Of a DNA stretch of 64,000 bases, positions 1-12,344 are shown in pieces (the stretch's first letter is position 1; every line of letters starts with the position of its first letter). Source of the stretch: Psilocybe azurescens (taxonomy: Eukaryota > Basidiomycota > Agaricomycetes > Agaricales > Agrocybaceae); the NCBI GenBank assembly GCA_023853785.1, contig JAJIRX010000757.1:1-64000 (forward strand), read 5' to 3'. The notes beneath the pieces are model-generated. The model was not told where the DNA came from. It was given only the letters and a program-made list of their open reading frames with translations, and ran no database searches. The translations under genes were made by a program, and so were the position numbers.

Positions 1-470
1 CTAGAAGACAACAACAACTCCAAGTGCTCGCGGATCGCATATGAAGCGCAGGATCTCTCGCTTCTGGTAGGCGAACGCCTATACCGTCGACAAGGCCTTC
101 ACCCATACCATTTCGCACCCAGCTTGTTGTGCACTCGCCAGAGACGCGAGCCCTTCCCGCCAGCCCATCGTCGCCGCTGTGCTGCCGCCCACTCGCGTCC
201 AATCGGCACTGGGCACGCCCACAGGTCCAGCAGCAACAGTAAACATCATCAATCGCGACCACCGCCCATCGTAACTCTTTCCCCGCATCGAGCGCGCCGC
301 AGCCTACACATACTGGAGATGACAAGATGCGCGTAGAGTCGGGAGCACAGTCGATGTCGCCCTTCTTCAGCGGTAGTTCCAGGTGGGAGGGGCAAGATGG
401 TGGATGTGCTAATGCACCGCTCGTCGGGTCGCCAGTGTCGAAACATTCGCAGCAGTCGCAGTCGCCACCG
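1..470 (-). CDS. Possible cysteine-rich gene fragment at the left edge
   Basis: Reading leftwards from about 470, one frame stays open for more than 200 bases. It holds clustered cysteines: a D-C-D-C-C-E-C group, then V-C-V-G-C-G and, about 25 residues on, Y-C-C-C-W-T-C-G. Paired CxxC motifs of this kind suggest zinc binding, vaguely LIM-like, but I do not recognise the family. No convincing start codon lies in this frame, so any gene would need an upstream exon. Other frames are also open nearby, so chance is a real alternative. Confidence 0.22.
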
Positions 471-731
471 TTGGAGAAGAATGAGAATGACGCATCATCA
501 TAATTCTCATTTTTTTGTCATGGCTTTTTGCTATATACGACATGTTGCGAATTCGGTCGCATCAGGAGGAAGGGCTCATTACGACAACTCATGAGACGGT
601 TAGCGAGTAATGCTCCACTCTACTAGTCGGCTTCGGCGTTACTGGTGCAACGGCCCCACTTGTCTAAACACTTCGCCATAGTAGCCAATCAAGGGCTAAA
701 GAAATATCATCAAAAATTAATGACGCTGTGC

Positions 732-750
732 GCGGGTTGGGCCAACCCGC
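732..750. repeat. 19-bp perfect palindrome
   Basis: GCGGGTTGGGCCAACCCGC reads the same on both strands around a central base. It lies about 140 bases upstream of the first recognisable transposase codons, so it may belong to the element's 5' region. The rest of 471-892 shows no other feature, and I could not find matching terminal inverted repeats. Confidence 0.4.
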
Positions 751-892
751 TCTATATATTCGTTGCGCTGTCAATACTTTGAATCGTATCCCTCTTCTCT
801 CATATGCCAAGACATCCTCCCAGTCGCGAAAGCTCGCGAATAGCTATCGCTTTCTCACTATCGCTATTTCTATTCGCCTTCTCTGTGTCGTT

Positions 893-3800
893 TATGTTCC
901 CGTGCAAGCATTGTCCAGAACAATTCAGTGCTATATCTGCTAGGGGTCACACAACACCAGACAAAATGTAAAGCTTTTCTGAAACATCAAGATGGGGCAA
1001 ATCAACGCCGAAAAACAACCGCCGCTTCAACAAAGGTTAAACAAGCGAAACTCAAAGACCGCAAGGCGCGCTTGGGCTCTGCGACTTCAGGAGTAAGCTT
1101 TTTCTTTTTTTCTTTTTTTTGTTATAGTCGATAAATATAACGGTTTATCTAGGAAGTGTCCACTGCTGGATCGAGTACGAGTCATTTAGGAAATGTCGTA
1201 CCCCATAACTTGGAGGATCAGGCAATGGATCAAGATCTCAGTGCTATCGGACCTCGCCACCTTTGCCTCCGCCTCCTCTTGCAACCTCGACACCCCCACC
1301 ACCTTCGGGTTTTTCACACCCTCCTCCCCAATTTACGCAGGCAGGTAGACCGGGAAGCTGAATTATTGGCTCCCTGCTCGATATGAGGACATAAATCCTG
1401 AGCCTTTGCCGCCGCTCGAAGATGAGCAGTCAACTGCAGTGTTGCCGCGCCTGCATTTGATTGTGCGCAATCGACTGCGGACTGCCACCAATTCTTTTGG
1501 CTTGCTGCGAGAATACCTTTACCGGCCTTCTTTTGATCCCGACTCTTTTATTCCCGAAGAAGAGCTTCACCAAGTTGGAGAACTTGACCCTATGTCCATG
1601 CCGCCACCGTCCCCAACCCCTGTCCATCGAAATGAATCAGTTGAAATGCTTATGAACTGGAAGGACTCTGGCACATACACCAAGTCAGATTCCGAGGTCA
1701 ACCGTCTCGTAAACGATGTTCTTCTTGACCCCAATTTCAAGCTTGAAGATTTGAAAGGTTTCAACGCGGCGAGAGAATCAAAGGAGCTTATGCCGGCAGG
1801 AGAAGAATTCCCCCTTTCCGACTCTTTTCAAATGGCCAACATCAACATTGAAGTTCCTTCGGGCACCAAAAGCAAACCGCCAGGCACATTTTCTGTTCCA
1901 GGATTGCTCTATCGGAAATTGACCGCTGTTATCCAAGCTGCATTCTCGCCGCCCCCTTGCTTCCCACTTCCATTTCTCGCCTTTCAAATTATTGCATAGG
2001 TCTCCAAGTGGTGAAGAAGAACGGGTATTCTCTGAGGTCTACAACTCGGATGTTTTCATTGAAGAAAATGACAACGTGCAGCGTGCTCCTCTTCCTCCTG
2101 ATGAGCCGGATTGCAAGCTAGAGAAGGTTGTAGCTGCCCTCATGTTCTGGTCTGACAGCACTCACCTTGCAAACTTTGGTACCGCAAAGCTCTGGCCAAT
2201 CTATCTACTTTTTGGGAATGTTTGAAATACATTCGTGGACAGCTAAACTTGGGTGCTTGCCAGCACATCGCATATATTCCTTCTCTTCCTGATTCATTCC
2301 AGGACTTTGCCGCCTCTTTCTTGCAGTGTAATGGGGCACGCAAAAAAGACCTCACAACGCATTGCCGACGAGAGCTTATGCATGGTGTCTGGAAATTTTT
2401 ACTAGACGCGAGATTTCGCTCATGCATATAAATATGGAATGGTAGTCAAATGCGCTGACGGTATTTCGCGCCGGGTATACCCCGATTCTTTACATATTCT
2501 GCAGATTATCCTGAGAAGTAAGTGGATTCCTTTCTTTCAACGAACTGTTGAGTTAATCAATCCTTTTGACAGAGTTTTGCTTGCCACCATACGAGACAAA
2601 GGCCTTTGCCCGTGCCCTCGGTGTCTCGTTCGAAATCAAAATTTGACCAGATGGGCACAAAGAATGACATTAAATCTCGACTTACAATGGCTCGTAAATA
2701 CCTTTTAGACAGCGTTCAAATTGCTCGGAATGCCATCTACAAGTCTGCAGTGGCCATCGCCGGTACCGCTGTCAATCGGCTCCTCAAGGCGACTTCTTCT
2801 GTCCCAACACTGGTGAGTCAAGTTCCCTGATATTCATTTATTCGAGCTTCATGTTTCGGTCTTAGAATGCCTTTATTGATAAAATTGGCTGCGATTTTGA
2901 CATCCCGCTGGATGCTTGTTGTTGATCTTTTGCACGAGTTTGAGTTGGGTGTCTGGAAAGCGCTCTTTACCCACTTAATTCGAATTCTGTATGCTGTTGC
3001 CCCTGACGGCAGTTTGGTTGCTAAGCTGGATCAACGGTACGCCCACTCCAGCATTTTTATCTATTGAAAACTAATAAACTTTTCCGCATCGACAAGGTTT
3101 CGGGGTGTACCAACGTTTGGGTCAAGTACAATCAGACGATTTGCAACAAATGCCTCAGAGATGAAGAAACTCGCAGCGCGCGATTTTGAGGACCTATTAC
3201 AGGTAAGACCAGCAATTCTGGCATGAAAGAAGAAAACATTGAGTACTAACTTGTTCTTTAGTGCAGTATTCCAGTGTTTGAAGGACTTTTGCAAGAGCCA
3301 TATAATTCAATCCTCATGACGCTCTTATACCGAACAGCAGAATGGCATGCGTTTGCAAAACTTCGACTACATACCGAGAGTACTCTACAGCATCTTGAAC
3401 AGGTTACAACGGAGCTTGGGAAGTTAACACGGAAGTTTAGGGACACCACACAGTCCGCTTTTGCGACAGTCGAACTCCCAAAGGAAGCAGGGGCGACAGA
3501 GGCGCCAGATGTCTGGCAAGGGGAAGGAGAAAGCTGTGGCAGGTAATACATCCAGCAAGAAATCCAAAACCCTGAATCTCTTCACTTACAAATGGCATGC
3601 GCTCGGAGACTACGTTCGTGCTATCCGCCTTTTGGTGGAACGGATGGGTTTTCAACCCAAGTCGTCAGTAATTTCTCTCTATGTATTTTATTTATTCTTA
3701 CTTTTTAATCAACAGGGTGAACTTGCTCATAAAGTCGTTAAGCGCATGTATGGATCGACAAACAAGCGCAATGCCGAGCGCCAAATTGCTAAGCGTTATA

Positions 3801-5089
3801 AAAGGCTTGAACGTGCTCGTTTGGCCTTTGATATGAAGCGGCTTCACGGCCATACCAAGCAGAAAACAACAGGTCACGTCAACAACCAACCGGATGGTGA
3901 CCCAGAGCTGAGATACTATATCTCTCCGTCTAAAAGTCACCCTCAGGATATCCGTGGCACCCTGCGCAATAACAGGAGCGACCCTGCTTATCATGTACGT
4001 TTTCTCGATTAACGCTTTTGTGATTTATAACTCATGGACTTACTGAGACTTTGAAGAAATTTTTACCGAAGCTTCAAGATCATTTATTAGGACGACTAAC
4101 CGGCCGTGAATTTGATGCCGACATGCACGAAGAATTCACGGATTTAGATCGCAACTCCATACACTTTGTCGGAAACAAGATTTATTCTGTTCAGACATGC
4201 CGCATCTATTACACTAGCTACGACTTACAGCGGCAGTGGGACACTGTCCGCCCTCATTCACACCCAGATATTATGCTGCGCTCTCCTATTAACGAGGAAG
4301 GTGCTGAACCCTACTGGTATGCGAGAGTCATTGGAGTCTACCATGCCAACGTTTGGGCTGAGAATCCAGTGATTCCTGATGCCAAAACTGTCAAACGCAT
4401 GGATTTTCTTTGGGTCCGTTGGTTTGGCGAGGAACCCGGCTATCGTTCAGGATTTCGTCGAGCACGCCTACCCAAAATTGGCTTTGTAGAATCCACAGAT
4501 GAATTTGCTTTCAGTTTTGTTGATCCTGCTATTGTAGTGCGCGGTTGTCACTTGATTCCGGCCTTTGAAGCTGGTCGGAGTCCTGATCTCCTTCCTTGGC
4601 CCTGTAGCATTGCTCGATGCCTTGATTCTGACAATAAAGAAGACTGGTTAAACTTCTACGTAAACATGTGAGTGGACGTCAGGTGGTCCCTGCTTTGATG
4701 TATTACTAACAGCTGAATACTCTCAGTTTTGTTGATCGAGATATGATTATGCGTTACTTTGGTGGTGGCATCGGTCATTTGAAGAATACCCCTCAGCAGG
4801 AAGTACCGGATTTGATTCCATTGACCCAAGCTCTGAGGAAATGGAAGTGGAAGAAGAGGATGACGAAGACGACCCCTGTAGCGCCATGAATGAGGATCTG
4901 GAACTGGAAGGAAATGAAGACGACAACGGCGATGATGACGAAGAAGATGACGAAGACGACAACGATGAAGATAATGATGATGATGATGAAGGTGGGGACC
5001 AAAGCGATGGGGATGAGGTCCATGATTTTGGTTGCAGTGGTGATGAGGAAGAGGAAGGAGAAGAGGATTATGGCTACGCCTCACTGTAG
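893..5089 (+). mobile_element. Plavaka-family (CACTA-like) DNA transposon, transposase gene with frame breaks
   Basis: This is a multi-exon transposase of the Plavaka group common in Agaricomycetes. In order it shows: an N-terminal zinc finger (CKHCPEQF, then HQTKC) at 893-970; a proline-rich linker; R-Y-E-D-I-N-P-E-P and a long exon at 1406-1999; the conserved block W-S-D-S-T-H-L-A-N-F-G-T-A-K-L-W-P-I-Y near 2150-2220, followed by G-A-C-Q-H-I-A-Y-I-P-S-L-P-D; C-P-C-P-R-C-L near 2605; D-L-L-H-E-F-E-L-G-V-W-K near 2920; and the C-terminal exon from 4051 ending F-V-D-R-D-M-I-M-R-Y-F-G-G-G-I-G-H (about 4730-4780). A long Asp/Glu tail follows (4841-5089). Short introns occur, for example 4669-4726. 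The frame changes inside the zinc finger (GGGG at 943-946), in the proline-rich linker and before the acidic tail, so the copy looks inactive or carries sequence errors. I could not define termini or a target-site duplication. Confidence 0.85.
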
Positions 5090-6025
5090 CCTATTTATGT
5101 TGACCTACACACCCGGCTCACTTGGAAATTTTACGCCTATGTCAAGGATATTTCACTATGATAATTAAATATAATTTGTATGCCATATTGTGCCCATCTC
5201 ATATCCTGCGTACAACCCTGCTGAAGGACGATGATGAGTTATAAATTGTCTAACATCTGACATGCATATTATGATTTTTTTGGTGAACCTGGCAGCCACT
5301 TTACAATCTAATTATATTGTCTTTGCCATATTATATTTGCTTTACGTTACAGAAACAATATTGTACCCAATCTATAAACCGTTTAACATCTTACATGACC
5401 TTGCAATCTAGTTATAATGTACTTATCATATTATATTTACTTTATATTACAAAAATAATATTATATGTCATAGATATATGGTTATGAGCTGATATCTGCG
5501 TGTTATAATGATGTGACAGGTTTGTAAACGTCGTATTGCTAAATAGGATTTGTCCTGCTTTCCTGATGTCCTACTCACACTTCGTCCCGTCCCCATCTGC
5601 ATGAAGACATGGACTTGTACCTAGCTGTCGCACATGTATTTCGAGCTGTAGAACAAGCGGGAGAGTCGGTAGTTGGATTAACTTTGGGGCTTATTGACAG
5701 AGTGGTAGGAGGGATGAGCACGACAATAGTTGCATACATGGGAAGAGTCCATAGTGAGTTGTTTGAGGTTGCTGTATTGACCTATTGAAATTTCCTTGAC
5801 TCTGACGGCTCGAGAATTTCACAGACCATTCCAACAAGCTCTCGCTGATAGTAGGATGATGTTGTATTGAATGGAGAGTGTCTGCCAGTGATATAGCACG
5901 ACTCCGACCTGCCCTCGACAAACTTCGCATTCATTCCAACTGCGCGATGCTGTGGTGGCCAACTAGATCAGATGGATGCTGTCCTAGACTTAAAAGTGAG
6001 GTGTCGCTGCGCAGGCATTGACGGC
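5090..6025. other. AT-rich spacer after the transposon
   Basis: No coding feature is visible. Between about 5170 and 5480 the DNA is AT-rich, with loosely repeated TTATAAT and CATATTATATTTACTTTA-like words. These could be subterminal repeats of the Plavaka element, but no terminal inverted repeat was recognised. Confidence 0.4.
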
Positions 6026-6835
6026 CTATTTCCTCGCAATCTTCTGCTCGTAATGAATGCACTTCGTGTTCTTGTTCTTACTGCCGACATGCCTCATCAA
6101 CGCATGGGGGCTGCTGAAGCTCAGTATGCAGCCTCTAACCCCTCGTCACCACTGTCGATAATATAAGGTACAGTGTCTTGGCACGTTCTGCATCAGACAA
6201 AATAACACCAGTGAAAGGTGTACACCTGCCCGCGTCCTGGGTCTTCAGATGGTGCTTCAAGTCGGGGATGTGTCTGCCTACTGTCCTGTATCTGCTGCCC
6301 GCGACTGGACACCTGAACTTGAGAGAATCACGGGCCTCACCGGCGGTTCCACAGGTGATGGAGGCTTGAATTTTGCGCGTAGGAGGCACATTGCGGATCC
6401 TCCTCGTTGGTCTGCGCAGGGTGGGGCTAGAGGATTGTGCCTGGAATGGGGTCACAGACTTGCCCTGCAGAGGACACCAGGGAAGAGTGAGGGTGACACG
6501 CTTTTCGGGGCGTTCGTCAGAAATGTCTTCGAAGACGGACGGCCATTATCACTTTAGCGAGCTCGAAGGCATGTTTGCCACCGGGACGGATCGTGGGTCG
6601 GACACGGCAGGCTTGGTGCGCTGCGATTTGGCTCACCCCTCGTAGTCGTCGTCGTCGCTATCTTTGTAACGTTTCCTCCTTCGTCAGCAGCGTTGTCGCT
6701 TTCGTTGTCCCCGTCAGCATCCTCGTTGAAGTCACCGTCGCTGAGTCGGAAGTTGGGGTGCAGGGATGATTCCGAAAATGGTTCATGGAGTACTTGTGGC
6801 GATACCCCAAACGGATTGAGGGGCCCGCCCCTCAT
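6026..6835 (-). pseudogene. Decayed C2H2 zinc-finger (transcription-factor-like) gene
   Basis: Read leftwards, the open stretches resemble a basidiomycete C2H2 regulator. An acidic N-terminal part (D-G-D-F-N-E-D-A-D-G-D-N-E-S-D-N, about 6735-6690) is followed by R-P-T-R-R-I-R-N near 6410. Then comes a finger-like segment C-P-V-A-G-S-R-Y-R-T-V-G-R-H-I-P-D-L-K-H-H near 6280. After a frame change, a last finger-like part, G-C-I-L-S-F-S-S-P-H-A-L-M-R-H-V, lies near 6130-6080 and reaches a stop at 6026-6028. Two adjacent stop codons near 6555 and the frame change before the last finger argue for a pseudogene, though an unseen intron could remove the stops. The first finger-like unit lacks a clean CxxC. 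Family assignment rests on motif order. Confidence 0.5.
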
Positions 6836-7055
6836 AAACTATAAAATAACATAATAAAAAAACCCCCAAACGGACTATGGAAAGGGTACGTGTCTATCAA
6901 AACGTTGCTGTTTAAATACATTGAATAGGTTGTACATTGATGAAACGAAAGAAAGAGACTCACGGGAGTACGGGATCTGCAGAGCTGAACTTATTGAGCA
7001 GTCCGAGTCCAGGCGATGGTCTGACGTTAGGTATGGGTGCTCGAAAGGACAACCA

Positions 7056-7229
7056 TTAACCCAGAGGGACAATGTGGAAGCATCCCGTACCGGGTGTGTG
7101 CACCGTATATTGTCGGGGGACCTTGCAGGCTCTATCCACAGTCCCGACATGCGGGTGGGATGGGGTAAATAATTCGGCTGAAAGCAGATGTCGTCCCGAA
7201 GGGAACTCGCTAAATAAAGGCCTTATCAT
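7056..7229 (-). CDS. Short ORF of the 'AELF' family, block A copy
   Basis: A 57-residue ORF starts MIRPLFSEF and contains L-L-S-A-E-L-F. The same S/A-E-L-F core, coded by nearly the same bases (TTTCAGCCGAATTATTTA), recurs in ORFs at 43512, 45430 and 57932. A TATA-like word lies upstream (TATAAGT read on the minus strand, about 7336-7342). The block B copy starts at an ATG that is GTG here, so this copy may be 5' truncated. Function unknown; it could be the first exon of a lost gene. Confidence 0.35.
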   Translation of the reverse strand: MIRPLFSEFPSGRHLLSAELFTPSHPHVGTVDRACKVPRQYTVHTPGTGCFHIVPLG

Positions 7230-8632
7230 GCGTCTAAGAGCAAGAGATCACTAGAGGTTTGGAAGGTGTTAGAATCGGATGTAAAGATGATTGTGGTGTT
7301 AGGAGGGACTGGATATCGATGCATGTTTGACGAGGGTACTTATACGATTTACAAAAGACTTGGTATCGTAGATGTGAATAATGAACGGCATCAGAGGCAC
7401 GAACATATCCCGTGGGATCCGATGTAAATCACATAGCATAGCCAGAAAGACAATGAATCTCACTTTTCTGGGGGTGCTGTTGTTCATGGTGACGTATAGT
7501 AACATAGCCTCGGATGAATGGGACGACGTGCAATTGTGCGTTTAGGATATTGTACTTTGTATATCTCTGGCCTCGGCCCCTTTGCTTAACTGTTACATCG
7601 ATTTTCAGTATCTGAAGAGTTTGGCCTCGGGGCCTACTAGCAATTTTGTCTAGTATCTAGTACCAAGCTTCCAAAGTGACAATGTTCGTGGACCATGATG
7701 GCCCTATTCAATATACAAATGTACAATGGGAACTATACCTCTTAAGACTCAAGTGTGATATGTCAATACCATATGGCTATGCAGCTTGATAGCTTCCCCA
7801 CTAAGATGTTTTAACGACACATTCTAAGAACGCTCTTCATCATTTTTGGTCATTTTATCCAGTACATGCAAACATAGATACCGAACTTTGTAATAAGGGA
7901 GATATGCAAGGTTACATTGTCAACCACGTGCTTGAAATACGACACCCATCGTGGTTTGCAGTCTCCATAGTCCATTCATGGCCCTCTTCCATCGTTGTGC
8001 AGTGTTCGAGCCCTTTTCGCCGGCCGAAAACTTCCGAGTCGACACGCGTTTGGTTGTGATAATACTAAAGAACAGGCGCTCAGACATGAATGGTCGAGCT
8101 CCCGTATGAGATCAGTATTCCTGTGACTATCGATTGCATGTTGCTTCTGTTAGTGCGTCTTTAACTGTGGAGTTACACCTGATAGTATACGTGCTCGGAA
8201 GAGGTGAAGGAACTAGGACGAGTGATTGACGTCTTGACATACTAATAGTGACAGATTTCACAATATATCGAATCACTAAATATAGGTATTAATACGTGGG
8301 TGTTTAGACGTTTCAATACTTACAACATCTACATTCTATAAATTGAGAGAAGAGACCAATTCCCTTCGTATTTTGTAGTTAGGCGCGGCGTTAGTAGGGT
8401 TGAAATACAACAAAATCTAATAATAACCAACGCTGTCAAGGACCATATCCGCTGTCTTCCCAGCGTCATCAGGGAGTCAAGGCGTCCATCTGATTTTCCC
8501 AAGATCAACTGTTCTTTGATTTTTCAGGCTTTGACTGCAACCACGACCGTTGTATTCACCTTGCGTCGTCCTTCCCTTCCACTCTTTTTGTGATTTTTAC
8601 AACCACACTTCCATTCTTTTACTCATTGCAAC
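7230..8632. other. Spacer and upstream region of CFEM-A
   Basis: No gene is recognised. Parts of 7300-8130 match 57115-57900 in reverse orientation, as part of the block A/B duplication. The last bases before the CFEM-A start (TTTACTCATTGCAAC) are shared with CFEM-B, but the sequence further upstream is not. Confidence 0.45.
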
Positions 8633-9551
8633 ATGCGTACCCCCACCTGGTCGCTCGTAACCATTATACCAGCTTTGGCGTTCTATTTCGGAAGCGTTGT
8701 ACCGATTGTCGCGGCGCAGGGTTCTAAGCTCAGTCAACTGCCCGCTTGCGCCAACAATTGCGGTTCCAGCGCTGCGTCCGCCAGTCATTGTCAATTGTTC
8801 GTTTTTTCTCTCCTTTATCGCGTGTGGTCCTGACGTAGGATATAATCACGATAGTTCTGACTCTGACGCGAAATGCCTGTGCGCCACCAGTGCTTTCCAT
8901 AACTCTGTTATCGGCTGCTCCCAGTCTGTCTGCAATGTGGAAGACCGTAATGCAGTCCAAGGCGTCATGGATACCTTCTGTAACGGTGGTAAGTCATGAA
9001 GCTCACGTTCAATCAGCATTCAGCTCATCAAGTTGGTTGTGGCTTCGCTATATATTTAGTAGCCGAAACCTCTACTGTTACATCCGCGACTTCTTCTACC
9101 GCCCCTCATTCCAGCTCAGCCAGTGGTACAACTCGAGCCAGCAGCTCATCTTCGCCCCATTCATCCAGCAAGTCATCGTCTACTGGGACATCCAAGTCCC
9201 AGTCTAAGTCCAAGGTTCACCACGAGCACCAGGACCACTAGCAACACAAGCACGAGCTCAACCTCCACTCCAACAAGCCCTACCGTCGTCCAGACGAGCT
9301 CTACCGGCTCAGGCATATCGATTGGAACAGGCATCCCGAACGGCACTCCGCCTACTGCCGTTGGTATTCTTCCCACTGACTCGCAGACATCCAGCGACAG
9401 TGCTTCGGACGCAGGGAGCACCGATTCGCCGAATGCAACTACTCCATCGGGGTCCTTAGGGATACACGGCTTCAATGTCGTGTTTGGCAAGGGGGCGTGG
9501 GCCAAGTTCGTCGTTGGATGGGGCCTTGGTATCCTCATGGTCGTCCTTTAA
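8633..9551 (+). CDS. CFEM-domain GPI-anchored cell-surface protein (CFEM-A)
   Basis: CFEM proteins are fungal eight-cysteine surface proteins; some relatives bind haem. Three exons fit: 8633-8796, 8855-8988 and 9060-9551. The protein starts MRTPTWSLV with a signal peptide ending near V-A-A-Q. The CFEM domain follows: L-P-A-C-A-N-N-C-G, S-H-C-Q, then S-D-S-D-A-K-C-L-C-A-T, I-G-C-S-Q-S-V-C and D-T-F-C-N-G. A long Ser/Thr-rich stalk follows and a hydrophobic C-terminus (W-A-K-F-V-V-G-W-G-L-G-I-L-M-V-V-L) fits GPI attachment. In the stalk the frame changes at about 9210-9216 (AAGG). Without correction the protein stops at 9239-9241 and loses its anchor. CFEM-B keeps the frame here and differs in length by one base, so this is either a one-base error or a real break. 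Expected location: cell wall or plasma-membrane outer face. Confidence 0.8.
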
Positions 9552-11358
9552 CGTCATCTTCTCGGGCACTATCTCTTACGCTAGTCAGACGCTTCTTTTT
9601 GACCAGAGGCCGCTGTTTCTTGAGTAGTATGGGTTTCTTGGTTCTCTCCTCTTCTCTGTCGTCTTTTGCCTACCTTGTAGAGGCGCCTACTTCTTGTAGA
9701 GTAGACGTTTCTCGGTTTTCTCCCTCTCCTCCACCTCATCCTATGCCGATTCCACTCTTTCATTGGCGGGGTGTTATTTATTCATGAACTTTTTTTCTTG
9801 GGTGTTTATGTATAGCTGAGCGTGCGACTCGGTGTTGTTTTTTTGGTGTATAATGTGTTGTTTTAGTGTATGCCGAATGAACAAGGGCCGGTCGAAGATG
9901 TATATCGTGATCTATAGCACTTAAGCCACAATAACATACTGTGTTGACGAAGTTAAATTTGAACAGATCAAACTACGCTGAGGCTACCGATACTGGCACT
10001 TAGTGGAACTGCCCTGCAAACGTACTCGACAGAGTCTTTGACATTTAGAGGATGAGAATAAATCTGCTCAGAATGGCAACAGAATGCTTAATTTATGGCA
10101 CTCACCTGCAATCTAAAACGTCCATAGCCATAGGAGACTCTGTGTGAAGACTGCGGGTTTCTAAAACAGAGCTTGTACTTTTCATAGTTATCTGCTACAA
10201 GTCTTGTAGCAGATAACTGGAACTCTAGTGATCAGACGGAGGATTGTACCGCACAGACTTACTTGGCTCAACCGTATGAATTTTTAATTATTTACGGAGT
10301 CGGTCCGTAGTGGCGACGAAGGTAAGGGAGCTTTGGTACGTGCGAATGACATGCGCACACGAGTACTTACTAAGGACTTATCCTCCGTGGTATTGACCTA
10401 CCAGGAAGATTCTGTGTATCATATCTCCAGCCAATACACACGACAAGCGATGAGAGTGGACCGGCAATAAGGTTCAACCAGCCGACCTTGACCCTTCGAA
10501 GTCTTCAACAAGATTTGCCCGCGCGTTGGCGTTCCATATCATCCCCGTTTTCCATCTCACTGTTCACGAACGTTCTACATTGCCGAACAAACTGTTCAAG
10601 GCTTCTCAAAATAGTTTGAAAGGGGACGAGTGATCGAATGGTGCGTGTGGAACAATACGCTTAATGGTCGTTGTCCACGGTCGATTCACCTCATGACCGA
10701 CTGTTTAACGCTGAACATACCCTGGTACAGTGGTATAGCTGTCATTCTTGAGAAGCAGAAGCAATGAACAGGCATTGGTAATCGAGGATAATGAAGGCTT
10801 CTCGGCTGTCCGCGATATCAAAATATCAATCATGAGATGCTGATATTTTTACCCAGGCACCTTGACACCCACCTTAGCTTGCGCCGTACTGAAAGTTCTT
10901 CTGTTTAGGACGAGCTTAAGATGTAGCTTTTATCTCGAATCTTCAGAAGTGTATCGCTTAACATTCGTCACTTAGAATCATCATCTTGCGTTCGCCACAA
11001 GTTATACGTTGGGTTTGGTGCCTGATCCTCGGCCCGACCTCAACGTGTCAATCATTCCCACCAAACGAACGGAGCAAGAAATTAGTTGGATTTATCGTGC
11101 AGCCGACGTTCATCCGTTGATTAAAATGCACCATTTGCCTTCGAGAAGCCATGGACAGTTTCCACTTCCGTAAAATAAATCACAACATGAGACTGACACA
11201 GATCGCTACGTGTGACTGCTTTAACGAGGATCACTCATCCCGTTCGTTCTTTAAAAGAGAACACAAAAGGCTAGGATTTTCACCAGTCTCGAACAGCTTG
11301 GTAAAAGGTAAACAGTCCAAATCGAACATTGAGCACCGTGCTAATTGAGCAGTAGATA
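9552..11358. other. Spacer between CFEM-A and SecA
   Basis: No gene is recognised. The stretch 10480-10780 has reverse-orientation counterparts at about 53770-54060 and 60370-60640. It has short conserved words but stop codons in the possible frame, so it may be an upstream region or the relic of a gene. The part just upstream of SecA is also shared with SecB and SecC. Confidence 0.45.
10186..10218. repeat. 33-bp perfect palindrome, block A copy
   Basis: The arm AGTTATCTGCTACAA is followed by GTC and its exact reverse complement. The identical 33 bases occur at 54319-54351 in block B. Confidence 0.85.
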
Positions 11359-12344
11359 ATGCTTGCATCCATGTCTCTCCGATCTGTGGCCTTGTGCATG
11401 CTTCTCGCATCCTATGTTCTCAATGCAATCGCGAGCCCATTGGATCCAGTAAGCTCAATCTATATCTTATTTACTAAGCTTGTATCTAATCCTTCTATTC
11501 ACAGAGTGCTACCGACGAGCTGGTACACACCCCTGGCGGCATGCTCCTAAAATCAAACGTACACACCGTCCCAGAGGGTGGCAAGGTTGTGCACTCAGCG
11601 ACCGAGGTTCGTCTCCTCGATGCTGATGGGGCCGTACTCCACGTTGCGCCCTTGAAAGGTGCCAAGCCACGTTTCAATCTCCCTAATGACCCCGCTATCA
11701 AACCCAGCCTTACTTCTCGAAATCTCCAAGCTGCAACTATCGCCGCCATTGCTCAAGCACCTAGCGTTTCAGGGTTCCAATCGAATTGGGCTCTACCGCC
11801 GCTTCCCCAAGTAAATAGTGGCCAACTCCTAATGTACTTCGCCGCCCTCGCACCGCCTACCGTGGATGCCCTGATACAGCCTACGCTTCAATATGGCGTC
11901 TCTGCTGCAGGTGGTGGTCCATTCTGGAGCCTTGCTTCATGGTTTATCACGGAAGACCAGGCCTTCGTCACCAACCTCACCCAGCTTTCTCCTGGCTCTC
12001 TCACTCTCGACTCTTTTGTAGTTAACGAGGATGAGTTTTTAGGAAGTCCGGGGGTGCATGCATGGTTTACGGGATTTTCAAGCTTCCCAGCAGCAGGATT
12101 GAATGTCCAGACTGCAGAAGACTTTAATGTCGCGATTGTGGCATTAGAGATCACCAATGCTATTACCCTTGGCAATTTACCTAACACTCCAACAGATATC
12201 GATGAAATTTTCATTTTAGAGACTAATGGCGACTCTTTCTCTCCCATTCCCTGGTCACTCTCCAACGATACGGCCGACGGAATAACCATCAACAGATTAC
12301 CCAGACCATTTAATGGAGATGAAACGCTATTTTTCCAATATTAG
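11359..12344 (+). CDS. Secreted protein of unknown function, SecA (intact)
   Basis: Two exons, 11359-11448 and 11505-12344, give 309 residues. The first 26 or so (MLASMSLRSVALCMLLASYV...) form a signal peptide ending near A-I-A-S. The intron is 56 bp, GT-AG, phase 0. The mature part has T-P-G-G-M, V-R-L-L-D-A-D-G and the strong motif Q-P-T-L-Q-Y-G-V-S-A-A-G-G-G-P-F-W, then A-S-W-F-I. It has few cysteines. The alternating pattern suggests a beta-sandwich, perhaps distantly like the ConA-like or peptidase G1 fold; this is inference and I see no certain catalytic pair. Two paralogues lie at 52195-53175 (broken) and 58795-59780 (intact). Confidence 0.85.

Noticed and set aside
4656..5084. His-rich minus-strand frame opposite the transposase tail
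   Set aside because: It is the complement of the Asp/Glu codons of the acidic C-terminus.
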